Assembly: GCA_001792895.1 (NCBI GenBank)
Contig: MARA01000011.1
Coordinates: forward strand, 682,001-746,000
Direction: 5' to 3'
From: Lentinus brumalis
Taxonomy: Eukaryota; Basidiomycota; Agaricomycetes; Polyporales; Polyporaceae
DNA: 64,000 nt
Every line of letters begins with the position of its first letter. Positions within the stretch are counted from its first letter, which is position 1. The notes under the pieces were generated by a model, which made no database searches, was not told where the DNA came from, and was given only the letters and a program-made list of their open reading frames with translations. Shown here in pieces: positions 1 to 12,600 of the stretch. The position numbers were made by a program, and so were the translations under genes.

Positions 1-13
1 CCGCCGGAAGACA

Positions 14-19
14 TATATA
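14..19 (+). promoter_or_regulatory. TATA-like box of the methylmalonate-semialdehyde dehydrogenase gene
   Basis: A TATATA hexamer lies about 75 bp upstream of the ATG at 94, a usual distance for a fungal core promoter. Only 93 bp upstream are in the window, so no further elements can be judged. Confidence 0.4.
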
Positions 20-93
20 CTCGCCTTGCGAACGCGAAGCTGGTCTGCTGCACCCACGAACCCATCGGGCCATTCCCACTCACTCCCCTCCCC

Positions 94-2394
94 ATGTCTC
101 TCGCCAAGCTCCCCTTGCCCGCTCAGCTGCGCGGCGTGCGTGCACTGGCAACCGCAGCGCCGCGTCCCGCCCTCAGTGGGCTGAGCGCAACCGCGAAGTC
201 GAAGGCCGAGAAGATCTCCCAGGACTGGAAGGGCACCAGCGCGACTGGCGCGAACACCAAGAACTTCATTGGCGGGGAGTTCGTCGAGAGCAAGACAGAC
301 AAGTGGATCGACGTCGTGGATCCCGTATGTGTCCGTCCATCATACTCCAGTACCGCCTTGACTCAGAATGGTGGACCATAGGCGTCCCAAACGCTCTTGA
401 CAAGGGTGCCCGAGACCACTCCTGCCGAGTTCGAGCAGGCTGTGGACGCTGCCTCACAAGCATACAAGACTTGGAGCCGTACAAGCGTCCTCACCCGGCA
501 GAGATTCGTCATGGAGTGCGTGCTGCTTTCTCCTTCTATACTCTGGTCTGACGGTCGCGCAGCCTGCAACACCAGCTGAGGCAGAACGGAGACGCTATTG
601 CTACCAGCATCGTTCTCGAGCAGGGCAAGACATATGCAGGTTCGTCCGACTCTCGTCCCTCTGTGAGACCCGTGGCTTACACCTTGTCCAGATGCACAAG
701 GAGACCTGCTTCGAGGGTTGCAGGTGGTGGAGAGTGCTACCAACATTCCGACCGCCCTCCTCGGGGACACGATCGAGGGTCGGTCTGTTCGACTGTTCAC
801 AAGTACGGCCTCACTGACCAGTCGCCATAGTCTCCAAGGACATGGATACCTCAACACGACGACTTCCTCTCGGTGTCTGTGCGAGGTCGGTCTCCTCAGC
901 TACGCCTCAATGTCCCTTGCTGACGCGCTCGTGAATAGCATTGCGCCCTTCAACTTCCCTGCGTAAGCTATATAGCCCGCAAGTCAATGTGGTTGATCAC
1001 TCACATTCATCCGTAGTATGATTCCTCTGTGGACCATCCCTATGGCTTTAGCTACCGGCAACACCCTCATCCTCAAGCCCTCAGAACGAGATCCAGGCGC
1101 TGCCATGATCATCTCCGAGCTATGCCAGCGCGCAGGGCTCCCCGCCGGCGTGCTCAACGTTGTTCACGGCACGGTACCGACCGTCAATGCCATCTGCGAC
1201 CACCCGTCTATTAAGGCCATCAGCTTCGTGGGCGGTGACCGCGCTGGCAAGCACATCTATGAGAGGGGCCGTGCAAGCGGCAAGCGGGTCCAGGCGAACC
1301 TGGGTGCAAAGAACCATGCTGTCCTCATGCCTGATGGTGGGTGGGTAAGATGTCCCGCCATGTACTCGTTGCTCATCGATTGCGCAGCGAACAAGAACCA
1401 CGCATTGAACTCAATTCTTGGCGCTGCATTCGGAGGTATGTGTTGCAGTAGAGATTTGTATAATGAGCTCATCGTTGCCCCCCCTCAGCTGCCGGGCAGC
1501 GTTGCATGGCTATCTCCGTAGGTGTGTGGATATCGCAGTGTTTTGTGTCGTGCGCTGCTGACCACTTGGGATAGCTGTGTTGGTCGGGACCGCACAATCA
1601 TGGCTGCCCGAGCTCATCGAACGCGCCAAGAAGCTCAAGGTCAACCAGGGCTTCGAGCAGGGTGCCGACTTGTGAGTGCTATTATTAGCCTACTGGTCGG
1701 TACATATATCAGGTGCTCACCGAGTTCTAGTGGTCCCGTCATCTCCCCAGCTTCCAAGGAGCGCATTACTGGCCTAATTGCCTCTGCCGAGGAAGAGGGC
1801 GGCATCATCCACCTCGATGGCCGCGGTTACGAGGTCCCTGCCTTCCCCGACGGCAACTGGATCGGCCCGACGATCATCGAGGCGACGACCACGATGCGGT
1901 GCTACCGGTGAGCTCTTCCAACGGTCTGACGGTCACCTTGAACGAGCGCTCATCATGTTTACAGTGAGGAGATCTTCGGGCCTGTCTTGACCGTCATCAC
2001 GGCGGACACGCTCGACGACGCCCTTGCCATCATCAACGAGAACAAGTACGGCAACGGCACGGCGATCTTCACGCAGAGCGGCGCGACTGCGCGCAAGTTT
2101 GAGCGCGAGGTCGAGGTCGGCCAGGTCGGCATCAACGTGCCCATCCCTGTCCCACTCCCCATGTTTTCCTGGAGCGGTAACAAGGCGAGCTTCCTGGGCG
2201 ATGTTCCCTTCTACGGCCCAGGGTGAGTCCCTCCACCATTTCCCTTTCTTATGTTCCCGGGACAGGACGATAGACTCATTGCTTGCTGTAGTGGGGTCAA
2301 TTTCTACACCCAGAACAAGACGACGACGGCCCTATGGAAGGCGGAGGACGCGATTGGAAACAAGGCGTCTGTGGACATGCCTACGCACCACTGA
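94..2394 (+). CDS. methylmalonate-semialdehyde dehydrogenase (ALDH6 family), mitochondrial
   Basis: This enzyme oxidatively converts malonate and methylmalonate semialdehyde to acetyl- and propionyl-CoA in valine and thymine catabolism in the mitochondrial matrix. The first 30 residues are rich in Arg, Ala and Leu with almost no acidic residues, which fits a mitochondrial presequence. The ALDH body follows: [10 protein letters not shown] near 930-1020, [10 protein letters not shown] near 1075, a glycine loop [14 protein letters not shown] near 1230, the catalytic GQRCMA on a tiny exon at about 1490-1521, EEIFGPVL near 1970, and the C-terminal [10 protein letters not shown] near 2295. Reading it needs at least eight short introns, all with GT..AG ends. 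The active-site exon was placed by joining FGA to [10 protein letters not shown] across a roughly 55-nt intron. All expected ALDH6 landmarks are present, so it looks intact. It converges on the phosphatase gene, with 140 bp between the stop codons. Confidence 0.93.
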
Positions 2395-2534
2395 GCAAAA
2401 CATCCATAGTGATACATCCGCAGGATACCGGGATACACTGTACACTATAGCATTGTACACATTCTATGATTGAGGAGATCTCGAGTAAAGTGACGAGAGC
2501 AGCTGAGAGCCTGCAGCGAACGTGCTTGTAACAT

Positions 2535-3213
2535 CTACTCAACCCCTTGCGTGCTCGTGCCGAACACATCGTCCAGGAAGGCGTTCGAGAGCTTCACACA
2601 CTGCTCGAACACGTTCTCGAAACCGTTCTACCACAACGTCAGCATTCAACGACGGGCAGAGAACAATCGAGGACGCCCACCATGCCGCCGTAGTACGGGT
2701 CCGGGATCGCCTCGCCGTCGAGGTAGGACCCCCAGAGCCGCACCTCCGCAGAGGCGTCCCGGGGCTTCATGCGGTTCAGATTCCGCAGGTTCGCCTCGTC
2801 CGCGGCGAGTATGTGCGTGAACGTCCGGAAGTCCGCCTGCTGGACCTGTCGCGCGGAGTGCTTGATGGGCACCTTGTTCTGCCGCGTACAACATCAGAAC
2901 CATGCGGCCTGGCATCGAGCGGTTGCATATGCAAAAATACGGGACTAGGCCCCCCTAGCATACCTTCTTGCAGACCGCTACCGACCTGCACAAACAGGGA
3001 CTTGTTTGAGACGCGTTCCACGGTGTGGTTAGACCATCCTACCACTCACCGATCGTCTGGATCCTCACCGATGTGGTAGTTAGAGGTCCCGGCGGAGTCG
3101 ACGGTGATGTCCAGACCCCGCTCTTTGGCTACATGCTTCAGAACGGCCTCGCCGATGGGCGAGCGGCAGATGTTCCCGAGGCAGACGACGAGTACAGAGA
3201 CGTTCTGGGACAT
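2535..3213 (-). CDS. low-molecular-weight protein tyrosine phosphatase
   Basis: The product is a cytosolic LMW-PTP that dephosphorylates phosphotyrosine and small acyl or aryl phosphates. The ATG at 3213 begins MSQNVSVLVVCLGNICRSP, which contains the CX5R P-loop (CLGNICR) with the Ser right after the Arg that is typical of the family. Three introns can be placed: after ...EDPDDR, a tiny exon SVAVCKK, and then NKVPIKHSARQV, which restores the usual helix. The DPYYGG motif near 2680 carries the general-acid Asp and the two tyrosines. The last exon (NGFENVFEQCVKLSNAFLDD) ends at a TAG at 2535-2537. About 160 residues in total, the normal family length. Confidence 0.93.
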
Positions 3214-3772
3214 GACAGCTTTGAGTAGGAAGGCACAATCAAGCGCCCAATATACGGTGGAGCACCTCCTTAGTCCTACCGGTACATATGTGGTATGTAC
3301 TTGGCAAGCCCTGAAGGGACAGGCTGGCTCTCGCAAACACTAACAGTGATGCATATGTAAGGGTATCAAGTAGTTGTGACCAACGAGGGCTACATGGCTG
3401 CATGTGTAATGTCGAAAATGTGTGTCTTTTGATTTGAGAACATGGCATGCGTTACCCTATCTAACATGCCTAAGCCGGAAGAGAGTTCAATATCCGATAT
3501 GTAGATGAAGGACGAGGAGGGGCGTGTGCACATTACATGGTCAACTTGGTGTAGGAAACTAAACTTGGAGGTATTGGAGGTAGGATGGTGTGATAGCACA
3601 GCAGAAACTACTACGCAAGATGATGTTGGTGTTGGCGGGCAGCAGACGAAGACAACTCCAAAACCAGGCGTGGTCTAACGGACGCTCAAAGGAGGTATAT
3701 ACACCGCAGAGAAAGGATGAAGTGCGGCAGAGCAGGGCAATCGCCAAGAAGCAGGAAAGTGGAGAGCAGGGT
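3214..3772. other. intergenic spacer, no gene seen
   Basis: This holds the promoter of the phosphatase gene and the 3' side of the glycosyltransferase gene, both on the minus strand. The frames here give only short, compositionally irregular ORFs. I saw no tRNA, repeat or TIR. Confidence 0.5.
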
Positions 3773-6159
3773 TTACCACTTCAGCCACTCGCCGTACATG
3801 TTGGGGGTCTCCCCGCGGATGTATGCCTCGAACGTCCGTTTCACGACCATCGACCAGTCGAGATCCCGCTTGTCATCAGCCACAACATCCTCCGGGAACT
3901 CGGTGGACCTGTCCGCCGTCTGGACCGCCTGTTTAGCGTCAGCTTGGGAACGAGCGATACGTTCGCCGTTGATGAAACGAGGCCCGAGGTCGGGCCAGTT
4001 ACGCGTGGCGTCGAAGGGCTGCCACCTACGACAATTCTTCAGCAATAACACTTATCAAAGGCTGCAGTCTACGCACCAGAAGTTGTGGAAGTGGTAGGAG
4101 TACGCGCCCTTGAAGAAGCCGTTGAAACCAAGCGCGTGGGGCGCTGCGCTCTTCTCTCGAGGAGTGAAGAAGAAGTCGCCAAACCTGAATATAGATGTCA
4201 GCATGCTTTAAATGCGATGTCCGCGAGCTACGTACTCGGTGAAGTAAGGCTGAGGCGGGCGCTCGCGCTGGAAGTCTTCCGTATTCAGCCACGCAGCGTC
4301 GAAGAGGGCGTCCGGCAGCCGCAACAGCAACGGTTCCAGCGCGGCGTCCTTGGTATACCTCGATACCGTCATCGGGTGGAAGTCCAGGCCGTTCTTGAGC
4401 GCCGTGCGGAACAAGAACGTACCAATCGCCGAGCCCTTGTTGAGCTTCAGCACCGCGGTGTTGTACCTTTCCAGACGCGACCAACGGTAGGCAAATGCTC
4501 CCTTCCAGCCCCAAAGCTCCTCCCAATCGCGCAGGAGGATTGTGTCTGCGTCGAGGTAGATACCGCCGAACCGGTGGCAGAGCACGAACCGGGCCATGTC
4601 CGACAAGATAACGGACAAGCGATCATACGACGAAGGCGACTTGGAGCCCACGCGGTTCACCTTGTCATCTTCTTCGCTGGCAGGCTTCGTGACGCCCTCC
4701 GCATCCGACCCATCAGCAGCCGTGGTAGTCGACGATTCGGCACGCTGAGGAACCTTTTCCACCACACCGCCTGAATTGAATAGCGAGTCGCGAAGATCAC
4801 GCCATTCGTCCTTCAGCTCCGGGATACCGTCAAGTTGTTCGGTGGTGTTCCACAGCTTGAACTGGATAACGTCCTTGAAGCGCGGGTGCAGGAACGGTGA
4901 CGCCCATGGGTTGGACTTCAGCTGCTCGAACATGTCGCGCATCGCCGTGGGGTTCGGCACGGACGCCGCGGGGCCAGGGTTGATCCAGAGCCAGAACTTC
5001 GGTCGACAAACAGTGGGATCATCATGCTCGGGGTCCAAGTGCAAGCCGACGTTCTGGGTGTAGAGGAATGACAGGAGCGCGAGATACGGCTTGTCGGTGA
5101 ATGGTCCTGTCCAGAACATATGGAACAGATGCGGGCTTTCCTCGCATGCTGCCGGACGGTCGTGGTGTGAGATGTACTTGGGGGGCGCTGGGAAGTAGAC
5201 GTGCGGTTCCCAGTCGGCATTACGCTTCTTGACGAAGCCCGCGTTGGGGTCGGCGATGCCCTGGCTCTTAAGCGCAAGCGCAGGGTTGACCTGTGGAACC
5301 GTGTGGGAGCTGTTCTGGAGCTCTCCATCCTCGACGTAGATGTACTTCCATTCATCCATCTTCCCCCTCCGCACGCGAGCGCCGTTGTCCAGCCCACCGC
5401 CGAGTCGCAGAACCTCGAGACAGTCCCGAACGTACTGCATGAGGGTATGAGCGACATTACGGTGTGAGAAGGCGGGAAACATGTTACCTTGTTCTGCGAG
5501 AAGTCGCAGTGTTCCATGACCACATCCATGTCTGCCACGCTGCCGGATAATGGGCGCGGCGGATACGCGACGTTCGGCGGTTTGCTCTGCACGTCGAGAT
5601 ATACACGCTTGGCGCCAATCCCGTGCGTATCAGTCACTGAGGGTGGGCGGAAACGCGAGGGGATAGTCGAGGACTTCCGCGGAGGCAACGCGGGATTGAT
5701 TGGAGGAGTGGTCAGGCCGACGGTCTCGGGAACTACCATGTCCAGTTAGGAGGAACGCGAGCAAGCCACGGAGAACGTAGACGCACTTTTCTGCCCACTA
5801 GGATAGTGTCCAGCAGCTACCTCCCACTCCCATATCCGCTGGAGGTCTTCGCGCCTATACACGAGCGTAGGCGGCTCTGAGTAGGCGGGCCATGACCTGT
5901 CTTCAGGGACGAAACGGTCTCTCAGCGAGAACATCATGACGACCGTGAGGACGATGGCCATGAAGCCTGTCGCAAGGAGTATCCGACCTCTTCTCCTGCC
6001 AAAGCGAGTGATGATGCTATGGTGCATCTTGGGGACGTTGGGGAGCATGAGGCGGAGGCGGCGTGTGTGGACGCCAGGGATGGGGAGGGAGATAGGCATG
6101 AGCCATGAGGGGGAGTGGTAATGTCGCTGCCACTTCTCGCGTACAGCAGAGGAATGCAT
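3773..6159 (-). CDS. GT32-like glycosyltransferase, type II membrane protein
   Basis: The predicted product is a Golgi type II glycosyltransferase with the sugar-binding DXD region of the Gly_transf_sug (GT32) family. The N-terminus has a basic cytosolic tail (RFGRRRGR) followed by a hydrophobic anchor of about 20 residues near 5945-6000. The lumenal part has LFHMFWTGPF near 5125, a conserved acceptor-side block, then DMARFVLCHRFGGIYLDADT near 4560-4620, in which DAD is the metal/nucleotide-sugar motif. GFNGFFKGAYSYHFHNFW spans an exon junction near 4100. At least four introns are needed. Start choice is uncertain: the frame stays open upstream to 6441 and an internal Met also precedes the anchor; I chose the first ATG that gives a short cytosolic tail. 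Donor and acceptor sugars cannot be inferred. Confidence 0.82.
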
Positions 6160-6605
6160 GGGGAGACCGTTGGCTGTTCGCGCTTTTTCGGCGTGACCAT
6201 TCCCGCGTTGTTGCGGGAAGTATATGGAGGTTGCCATTGACGGGGGCACGAGATGGCCCAGACGCGTATTAGAGGCGACTAGAGAGCTATAGGCTAGGAC
6301 GCCGCAGGAGGAGGAGGACGCGGCGAGCTCGGCCGCAGTGCCAGGGAGAACAGCGGGTAGGACGTGGAGGTCGATCTCAATCCAACCGCGCAGCTCGTTC
6401 CGGCCTCTAATGTGCCACGTGCCATCCGCGTCTACGCTCAATCACTCTTGCGGTCTCAGGCTCTCCCAGTCCCCCGCGCGGCCTTGCCATACAATCCTTG
6501 GGAACCCAATGCAAATTCTATGTGATGATCGCCAAATGCATGCTACTGTTACACTGCTCGTATATCTCCCTTCCCGCTGCGCACACTGCACTGCACACCG
6601 CATAT
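6160..6605. other. intergenic spacer between glycosyltransferase and pyruvate kinase
   Basis: Upstream region of the glycosyltransferase plus the 3' flank of pyruvate kinase. The glycosyltransferase frame remains open here up to 6441, but its amino-acid content is unlike a signal anchor. I see nothing else supportable. Confidence 0.4.
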
Positions 6606-8774
6606 CTAGCTCGCGCCAAGAGGCTGCTGCACCAAGTCCGCCGAGTCCGTGGGGACCGACAGAACACGCAGAGTGTTCGTGTGCCCAAGTCCGCCCTTCC
6701 AGCCTTGCACCGCGACCACGGCCGTGCCAGGCTTGATGATGTTGAGCTGGAGCGCGTTCCGGAGACCGAAGCGGATACGGTTGTCGACCTGTGTAAGCGG
6801 GGAAAGTCAATGCATAACCCCACCACGAGAAACGATAGTCACGTACATCCGTCTGCCACTGGTGGGCCTCGATGCCCCGCGGCTCTGGGTACCAGAAGGG
6901 ATACACACCCCGGTGCAAGTGGATCTGGCGAGCAGTCTGCTGGTTGCGCGTAACTGATAGATGAATGTTAGATGCGCTCCCGCAGTTGTGTTCGCGCCAC
7001 GTACCGGTGATGATCGGGACAGAAGGCCTGTACTTCGAGATAAGGCGGGCAGTGTTGCCGCTCGTAGAGAGCACAATGATGGCGCTCGCGTTTTGCTCAG
7101 ACGCCGCGGCAACCGCTGCGAGCGCGACGGTCTCGACGGTTTCTGTGGGACGGGGAGTGGTGTCGCGAAGTTCGTCGTACAAAGCAGGGTAGCAGACAGC
7201 AGCCTCCGCGAGCAAGCATGTCTCGGCCATCATGAGCACTGCGGATCTGTGTCAGGGACAGAAACTGAGGGATTTACAGGGACTAACGTACCGGACTGGA
7301 TAGGGTAGGAGCCCTTCGCAGTCTCACCGGAAAGCATGACGCAGTCCGCACCGTCCATGACAGCGTTGGCGACGTCGCTGACCTCAGCACGAGTGGGACG
7401 AGGGTTGTACGTCATCGACTCAAGCATCTGGGTCGCAACGATGACAGGCTTGCCTGCCTTGTTGCACTTGGCTATCATCATCTTCTGCGCGAGGAAGACC
7501 TGGCTGGCGGGGATCTCAATACCGAGGTCACCACGCGCAACCATAACACCATCGGTCTCCTTGAGGATCTCGTCAAAGTTGAGGACACCCTGCTCGTTCT
7601 CAATCTTGCAGATGATCTTGATGTTCGCGCCTTCAGGGCCGAGAACAGCGCGGATGTCGCGGATGTCATCTGCACGACGGATGAAGGACGCAAAGATCAT
7701 GTCGACGCCGTTCTTGACACCGAACTTGAGATCGTTCTTGTCCTTCTCGGAGAGCGCAGGCAGGTCGACTTCGGTCTTGGGAAGGTTGACACCCTTGCGC
7801 GAGCTGAGGGTGCCATTGTTGAGGGCGCGGACGCGGACGTGATCGCCCTCAACGGCGAGGACGAGAAGGGAGAGGATACCATCGTCGACGTAGATCAGCT
7901 TGCCCGGGGCGGTGACCTTGGGCAGGTTTTTCTGTATGCAGAGAGTGAGTCGGAGATATCATTGCAGGAAGGAGAGCACGTACGTAGTCCATATACATGA
8001 CCTTGTCATCGCAGATGTCCTTGTACTGGTCGTCAGTGGACACGATAAATTCATGGCCAGCCTTGATGGGAATCTGTCGGGGGATTGTTGAGTATGCACG
8101 CCTTCGGTGCAGTGTTCGTGAGCCTCACATCCGTCTTATTCCTCATCATGCCAGTACGGATTTCGGGACCTTTCTGCATGGACCATCAGTTCAAGAGCAC
8201 GAAGCGCAGATGCGACGTTGTCACTTACGGTGTCGAGAGCGATGGCGACCGGACGGCCCTCGGGGTCGACTTGAGGCGCATAAGGGACATGACTGGTAGG
8301 AAGTGAGAGATAGACACGTACGGGCAACCGCCTTCCTGGTGTTGTCGATCACGCTCTGGTGGTACTCATACTCTCCATGGGAGAAGTTCATCCGAACTAG
8401 CAACAACCACGGCAAAGTGCATGAGAACGCGACTCAATACCACGAAGGGGGGCGGATACGCACCGATGTTCACACCCGCGCGGCGCAATTCCGCCAGCTT
8501 CTCGACACTGTTAGTGTTCGGACCTGCATTTCCGCCAACTCAGACACGAGATCGGATGACCTCCTGATGCAACGAGCGTACCAATCGTCGCGATAATAGC
8601 CGTCTAGAGAACACATACGCGTCAGATGGGCTCGTGAACCGGTGTGGCGCGACGCGCGATCGCTGGTGGACGAACCTTGCGGTGGTACTTGGTCTCCTCC
8701 GTCGGCACCTGTGCCTTTGTCGGGTCGAGCGACGCGGACCACTCGACGCGAGACGTGATTTTTGAGAGCGACAT
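6606..8774 (-). CDS. pyruvate kinase
   Basis: This is the final glycolytic enzyme, converting phosphoenolpyruvate and ADP to pyruvate and ATP in the cytosol. The ATG at 8774 starts [12 protein letters not shown]. Landmarks in order are [15 protein letters not shown] near 8385-8490 (substrate Arg and nucleotide-binding Asn/Ser), IALDTKGPEIR split by an intron near 8170-8260, the B domain near 7850-8040, ICKIENEQG near 7600 (catalytic Lys), [12 protein letters not shown] near 7535 (metal ligands), VATQMLESM near 7430, and the C domain with [17 protein letters not shown] near 7070 for allosteric sugar-phosphate binding. It ends LVQQPLGAS at a TAG at 6606-6608. About eight small introns are required. 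All catalytic motifs are intact at the usual length of roughly 530 residues. A TATA box lies close upstream, as expected for a strongly expressed gene. Confidence 0.96.
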
Positions 8775-8825
8775 GGTGTAGGTGTACTGACTGGAGGTTA
8801 GGGGAGGAGAAAAAGATCGCGACGG

Positions 8826-8833
8826 CTTTTATA
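8826..8833 (-). promoter_or_regulatory. TATA box of pyruvate kinase
   Basis: On the minus strand the sequence reads TATAAAAG about 50 bp upstream of the ATG at 8774, preceded by GC-rich sequence. This near-consensus box matches a highly expressed glycolytic gene. Confidence 0.6.
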
Positions 8834-9462
8834 CGACGAGGCGCGCGGAGCTAAAGTGGACGAAGTGATGGGTCGATGACCGGATAGATATGCCTCGTCG
8901 CGCCCCAGGCATGGAGACTCACAGTCTGTCTCCGCATGCTTCCATCGTCTCCCAATTGGCCGCGCATTTACGTCGCCATGAACGTGTCTGCCCGCTGCAG
9001 CCAGTGCCATCCTCGACGATCTCTCAATGCGACGACCGACCTGCCCAGTCGCCCCCGTATCGATGGCGGCGCCGGCTCTGCCCCACGGCGGCTACTCCAA
9101 GCATCGTCCCATACTCTCCCTCCCCAAAGTGCGGACCCATACCGTTCCATCATGCGCTCCCCGGCCCCGCTTATCGTCAGATTGTCGCAACGCGGCCGCG
9201 CAGCGCGAAGACTTGCTCGGACTGTCGTCAATAACAAGCGCGAAACAACGGCACGCGTACTCTCAAGGTACTTCGATACTGTCACAGGCTTGGCGTGGCA
9301 CCGACGCTCGGTATAAATACATGCTAAGAGGGAAAAGATATTGCTGAGTGTGCCATTGGACGGGCAATAAATATCGCATTTGGTGGTTTACACCAGAGAT
9401 TCGTCGACTCTCAACCACGCAGCGGGATGAGCTACGCTGTCTGTCTCATGGCTACGCAACGT
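8834..9462. other. intergenic spacer upstream of pyruvate kinase
   Basis: Pyruvate kinase promoter and the 3' flank of the next minus-strand gene. It contains pyrimidine-rich stretches near 9050-9180 on the plus strand. No coding or RNA feature can be supported. Confidence 0.4.
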
Positions 9463-10916
9463 TCATGAGGCAAGCGGGAGATACGTGCAACATGCAAGGA
9501 CGTACGATGGGGTAGCGTCCAGGTCGAGGACGCGTTGAACTGCCAACAGAAGGTCCTGACCAAATCCTGTAGCACTCGAGCTTCTCAATGGATCTCCTAT
9601 TGCTATAAGACTCTCCTTCGAATCTTCCCGAGGCTCGAAAGTTGGGGACATCGAAGGAGGAGGCCTTCGAAGGTACTGCCCTTCGAACATCCGAGGATAC
9701 GCACTCGCGCGCCGAACGGACAGTTTCATGTTCTGCATAGACCTGCCTTCGGTGACATCGACGATTCCGAGCCGGATTGTGATAAACGTGGAAGCGATCC
9801 CCTTCAACATACGTGTTAACGAACCGCGATCGACCGGGACTCGGAGAATATCAGCTTACGATAAGGGCAGGAAGCAGGTCGACGCCGAACATCTCCGGAT
9901 TGACACCCAGGACATACGTTACGAAGAGAGAGATGAGGACCACTGGATATATGGCCGCCGACTGAATGAAGGTCTCCAGGACGCGCCTTCGAGGCATCGG
10001 AACGTAGGGATTGTAGTGACGCGCACGGCGCTTCCACCGGTATATGCGAATGGCCACCATTGCTTGTAGGAGCCGTCGCAACTCAGCGCAGGTCGGTACG
10101 GTAGTGGAAGGAACGTACCAGTGGTAAACACCGTGTAGAATGTAGCTATCGAGAGGAACGCAAGGAAATATCCGGCGTAGGGTGTCTTCATTGTTATATC
10201 TTGCCCGACGACATCTTGACTGAGCATGCAGCAGGATGCATAGCCAGTCACTATACAAGAAGCAGCTCAGTCATGTTGTGCGCGCGTCTGTACGCATGCT
10301 ACTGTGTATGTCTCACCTGCAGCTGCACAGATTAGCAGTATGGGACCGATAGCGGCGACCCAAGTGGAGTTCCAGAGAATGTATATGCGGTAGGCCTGAC
10401 AACCATTCGCTTCAATCCGCTTACAGAGGTAAGGCGAAGAACATGCTCACCGTGAATGCGTCTCCGAGAAGGGTCTGAGTGACGTACAGCACCGACTTCG
10501 CGATGAACACAGGACGGTGGGTATTCGCGAAGTACCTGGCCGTACCATTGGCGGCACCTCCGTGCACGACGAATCCTGTGTAGCACTGGTAGATGTCTAG
10601 GACCCAATGCTTGCATCCCATCGCATCAGTACAGTTGAGTCCGACGATCACTAGTCCACATACCGCAAGGGCTAGCAGCAACATGGCTGTGGAAGCGATG
10701 AACGACGCGGTGCTCCACCTTGCTCTATTTCGGATGAGCTGAATGCAGAGGGCGATACCATATGTGACAAAAAATATCCCAACCAAGAGTGTCTCAAAGG
10801 TGAACGAGACGAACTGGGAAGCGGAGCGGACGCGTAAGCAAACTTGAAGCGGACTGAGCGGCAGATATGAAACTTACCCCAGACGTGAGAACGATTGCAA
10901 AGTCGGAGTCTGTCAT
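9463..10916 (-). CDS. multi-pass integral membrane protein, basidiomycete family, function unknown
   Basis: The ATG at 10916 starts MTDSDFAIVLTSG, followed by an intron. Hydrophobic helices appear in sequence: FETLLVGIFFVTYGIALCI near 10770, a second near 10660 (LLLALAVCGLVIVGL), one near 10340, then YFLAFLSIATFYTVF near 10150-10175, AAIYPVVLISLFVTYVL near 9900-9950, and a last one beginning IASTFITIRLGIV near 9750-9800, giving about seven. The C-terminal tail of about 90 residues is hydrophilic and Ser/Arg rich and ends LPLAS at 9463. The topology and the short loop with NTHRPVF resemble the seven-TM uncharacterised proteins expanded in Agaricomycetes. I do not recognise a ligand-binding or transport signature, and it is not a Ste3-type pheromone receptor by motif. 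Confidence 0.68.
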
Positions 10917-12600
10917 GAAGAAAGAAGGAGAGGAGTATGCCGGCAAAAATGAAAAAGGCGGGCAAACGTCCAGAGGACAGTCACCGGGACAGTGAGGAGG
11001 GGAGGGAGGGCGGGTCGAGGCTTGTATAGCTGAGCTCTATCATTGTATCAATCAGTTCGCCATGGCTATGCGAGCAAACTCTAAGAAGTTCTGACAATGT
11101 CATTCTTCGGAACACCGGAGATATAGAAGTCAGTCATACACCTGATCGAGATGCGTATGCGCAGTTCGGCGATGTACTGAGGACCCATATGTACGAGCTG
11201 CGTGTCGAAAGAGACAACGACATCGTGATAGGCTTAGACTCAGATCAAAATGCACGTAAGTCGGCGACGGTGCTTTCTTCACTCTGTGATGGCGCTCAGT
11301 ACATATTTCGAGGTGCATATAGCGGCAGGAGACCTACGCACCAGAGATTCAGGTACTTAGCTTGACAGATCGCGTTCCACGATCCCGAGTAGACCGGGCT
11401 TCTTGTACAGCTCACTCTCGGGAGGTTCAAGCATTCGCACAGAAGTCATAAAGGCGTAATGAAAAGTCGTAGCGTATAGTGGTCCGGTGTCGCTCAACGT
11501 TCAAAAGTTCAAGCTCAAGCCGGTGAAGCCTGGTGAAGCTCTTGAAGACTAAGTACTCTGCTGTGCTGGAGGTGAAGCGCCGCGGCCTATGCCGGACATA
11601 GCCGGAAGAGCGTCTAAGCTCGCATGTAGACTCGGACAAGTACCGAGTCAATCTGGCTGGCATCCCCTCATGGCTCCTGCCCGTTAATTCCTAATGCTTC
11701 TATCTCTCGTCCTTAAAAAAGTTGGGATGTCTATACCTGGGTATTGTCTTACAAGGTCGGTCAGAGTCCCGCGGCTGGCATGCCCGCTGAGGGGGTCGCG
11801 GGTCGAGACACTGGTTGGTTCAACTTCAACTTGACTTCAACAATCAAGTTGCGTGAGTCAACCCACTGGCATGCCGCATGCCACCAGGTGCAGACGTAGA
11901 ACGTGTGGCTGATATCTTGAGAAAGTTTGCGAGTACAGGTCCACTATGCAAGCTACTTGTGTCTCAAGGGTCTTCCAGCAGCTGCCCTGGCGCCGTGGAG
12001 GGTCGGGCATCGAAGAGCGTTCATCGTCTCGACACCGGTACCGAGCAGCGACTACTTAGTACTTCGCAGGTGAGCGATGACGGATTTCTCCGACATTCAC
12101 TACCATTGACGTATCACATACAGGACATCATGGACAACGTTTTATGACTCTTCTGTGTCCGCAGCACCTACGAGACGGCCACAGTCGGTTATCTTCGGAT
12201 TCGGTTGCACGACCGACCTATCAGCTGCTCGAGCCTAGACTCAATTTGCGCGTTAAATCCTGCTGCGTGCCGTATCATACTGGCTTCGCATTGCGTCGCT
12301 GACCATGTTGCGACATGTGCGACGCTCAGCATCTGCTTGCGCAGCAACCGGCGGAGAGAAGTCGCGCAGTGGAAGGAGGTGCGCAGTGTGGCGCTTGCAC
12401 TTGACTCATGTTCAACGCTCTCATCAGGGATGGACCGTGGTGAGCTCATATTATATGATCCCGCAAGGAGGGTGTCCTGCTTGTTGGCAGGCATAACAGT
12501 CCTTCGGACCACTTGTTGCCTCCCAGCCAACTTACCCAGTCCACTCCTATAGCCTCTGCTACACTTTCTGACCACCCAGACACCAGTTTTGCGGACCTCA
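10917..12600. other. 1.7 kb gene-poor region
   Basis: No convincing coding frame is seen on either strand. Local features are simple CAA/CTT-type repetition at about 11500-11560 and 11818-11852 (variants of TTCAACTTCAA and TTGAAG) and two copies of the decamer CTGGCATGCC near 11773 and 11867. These could be the remains of a degraded element, but no terminal repeats or target duplication could be identified. From about 12200 on, the sequence is probably the 5' region of the next gene. Confidence 0.4.

Noticed and set aside
9600..9690. Cluster of TTCGAA-type motifs resembling heat-shock elements
   Set aside because: It lies in the coding C-terminal tail of the membrane protein gene at 9463-10916 rather than in a promoter, and spacing does not follow the nTTCnnGAA array.
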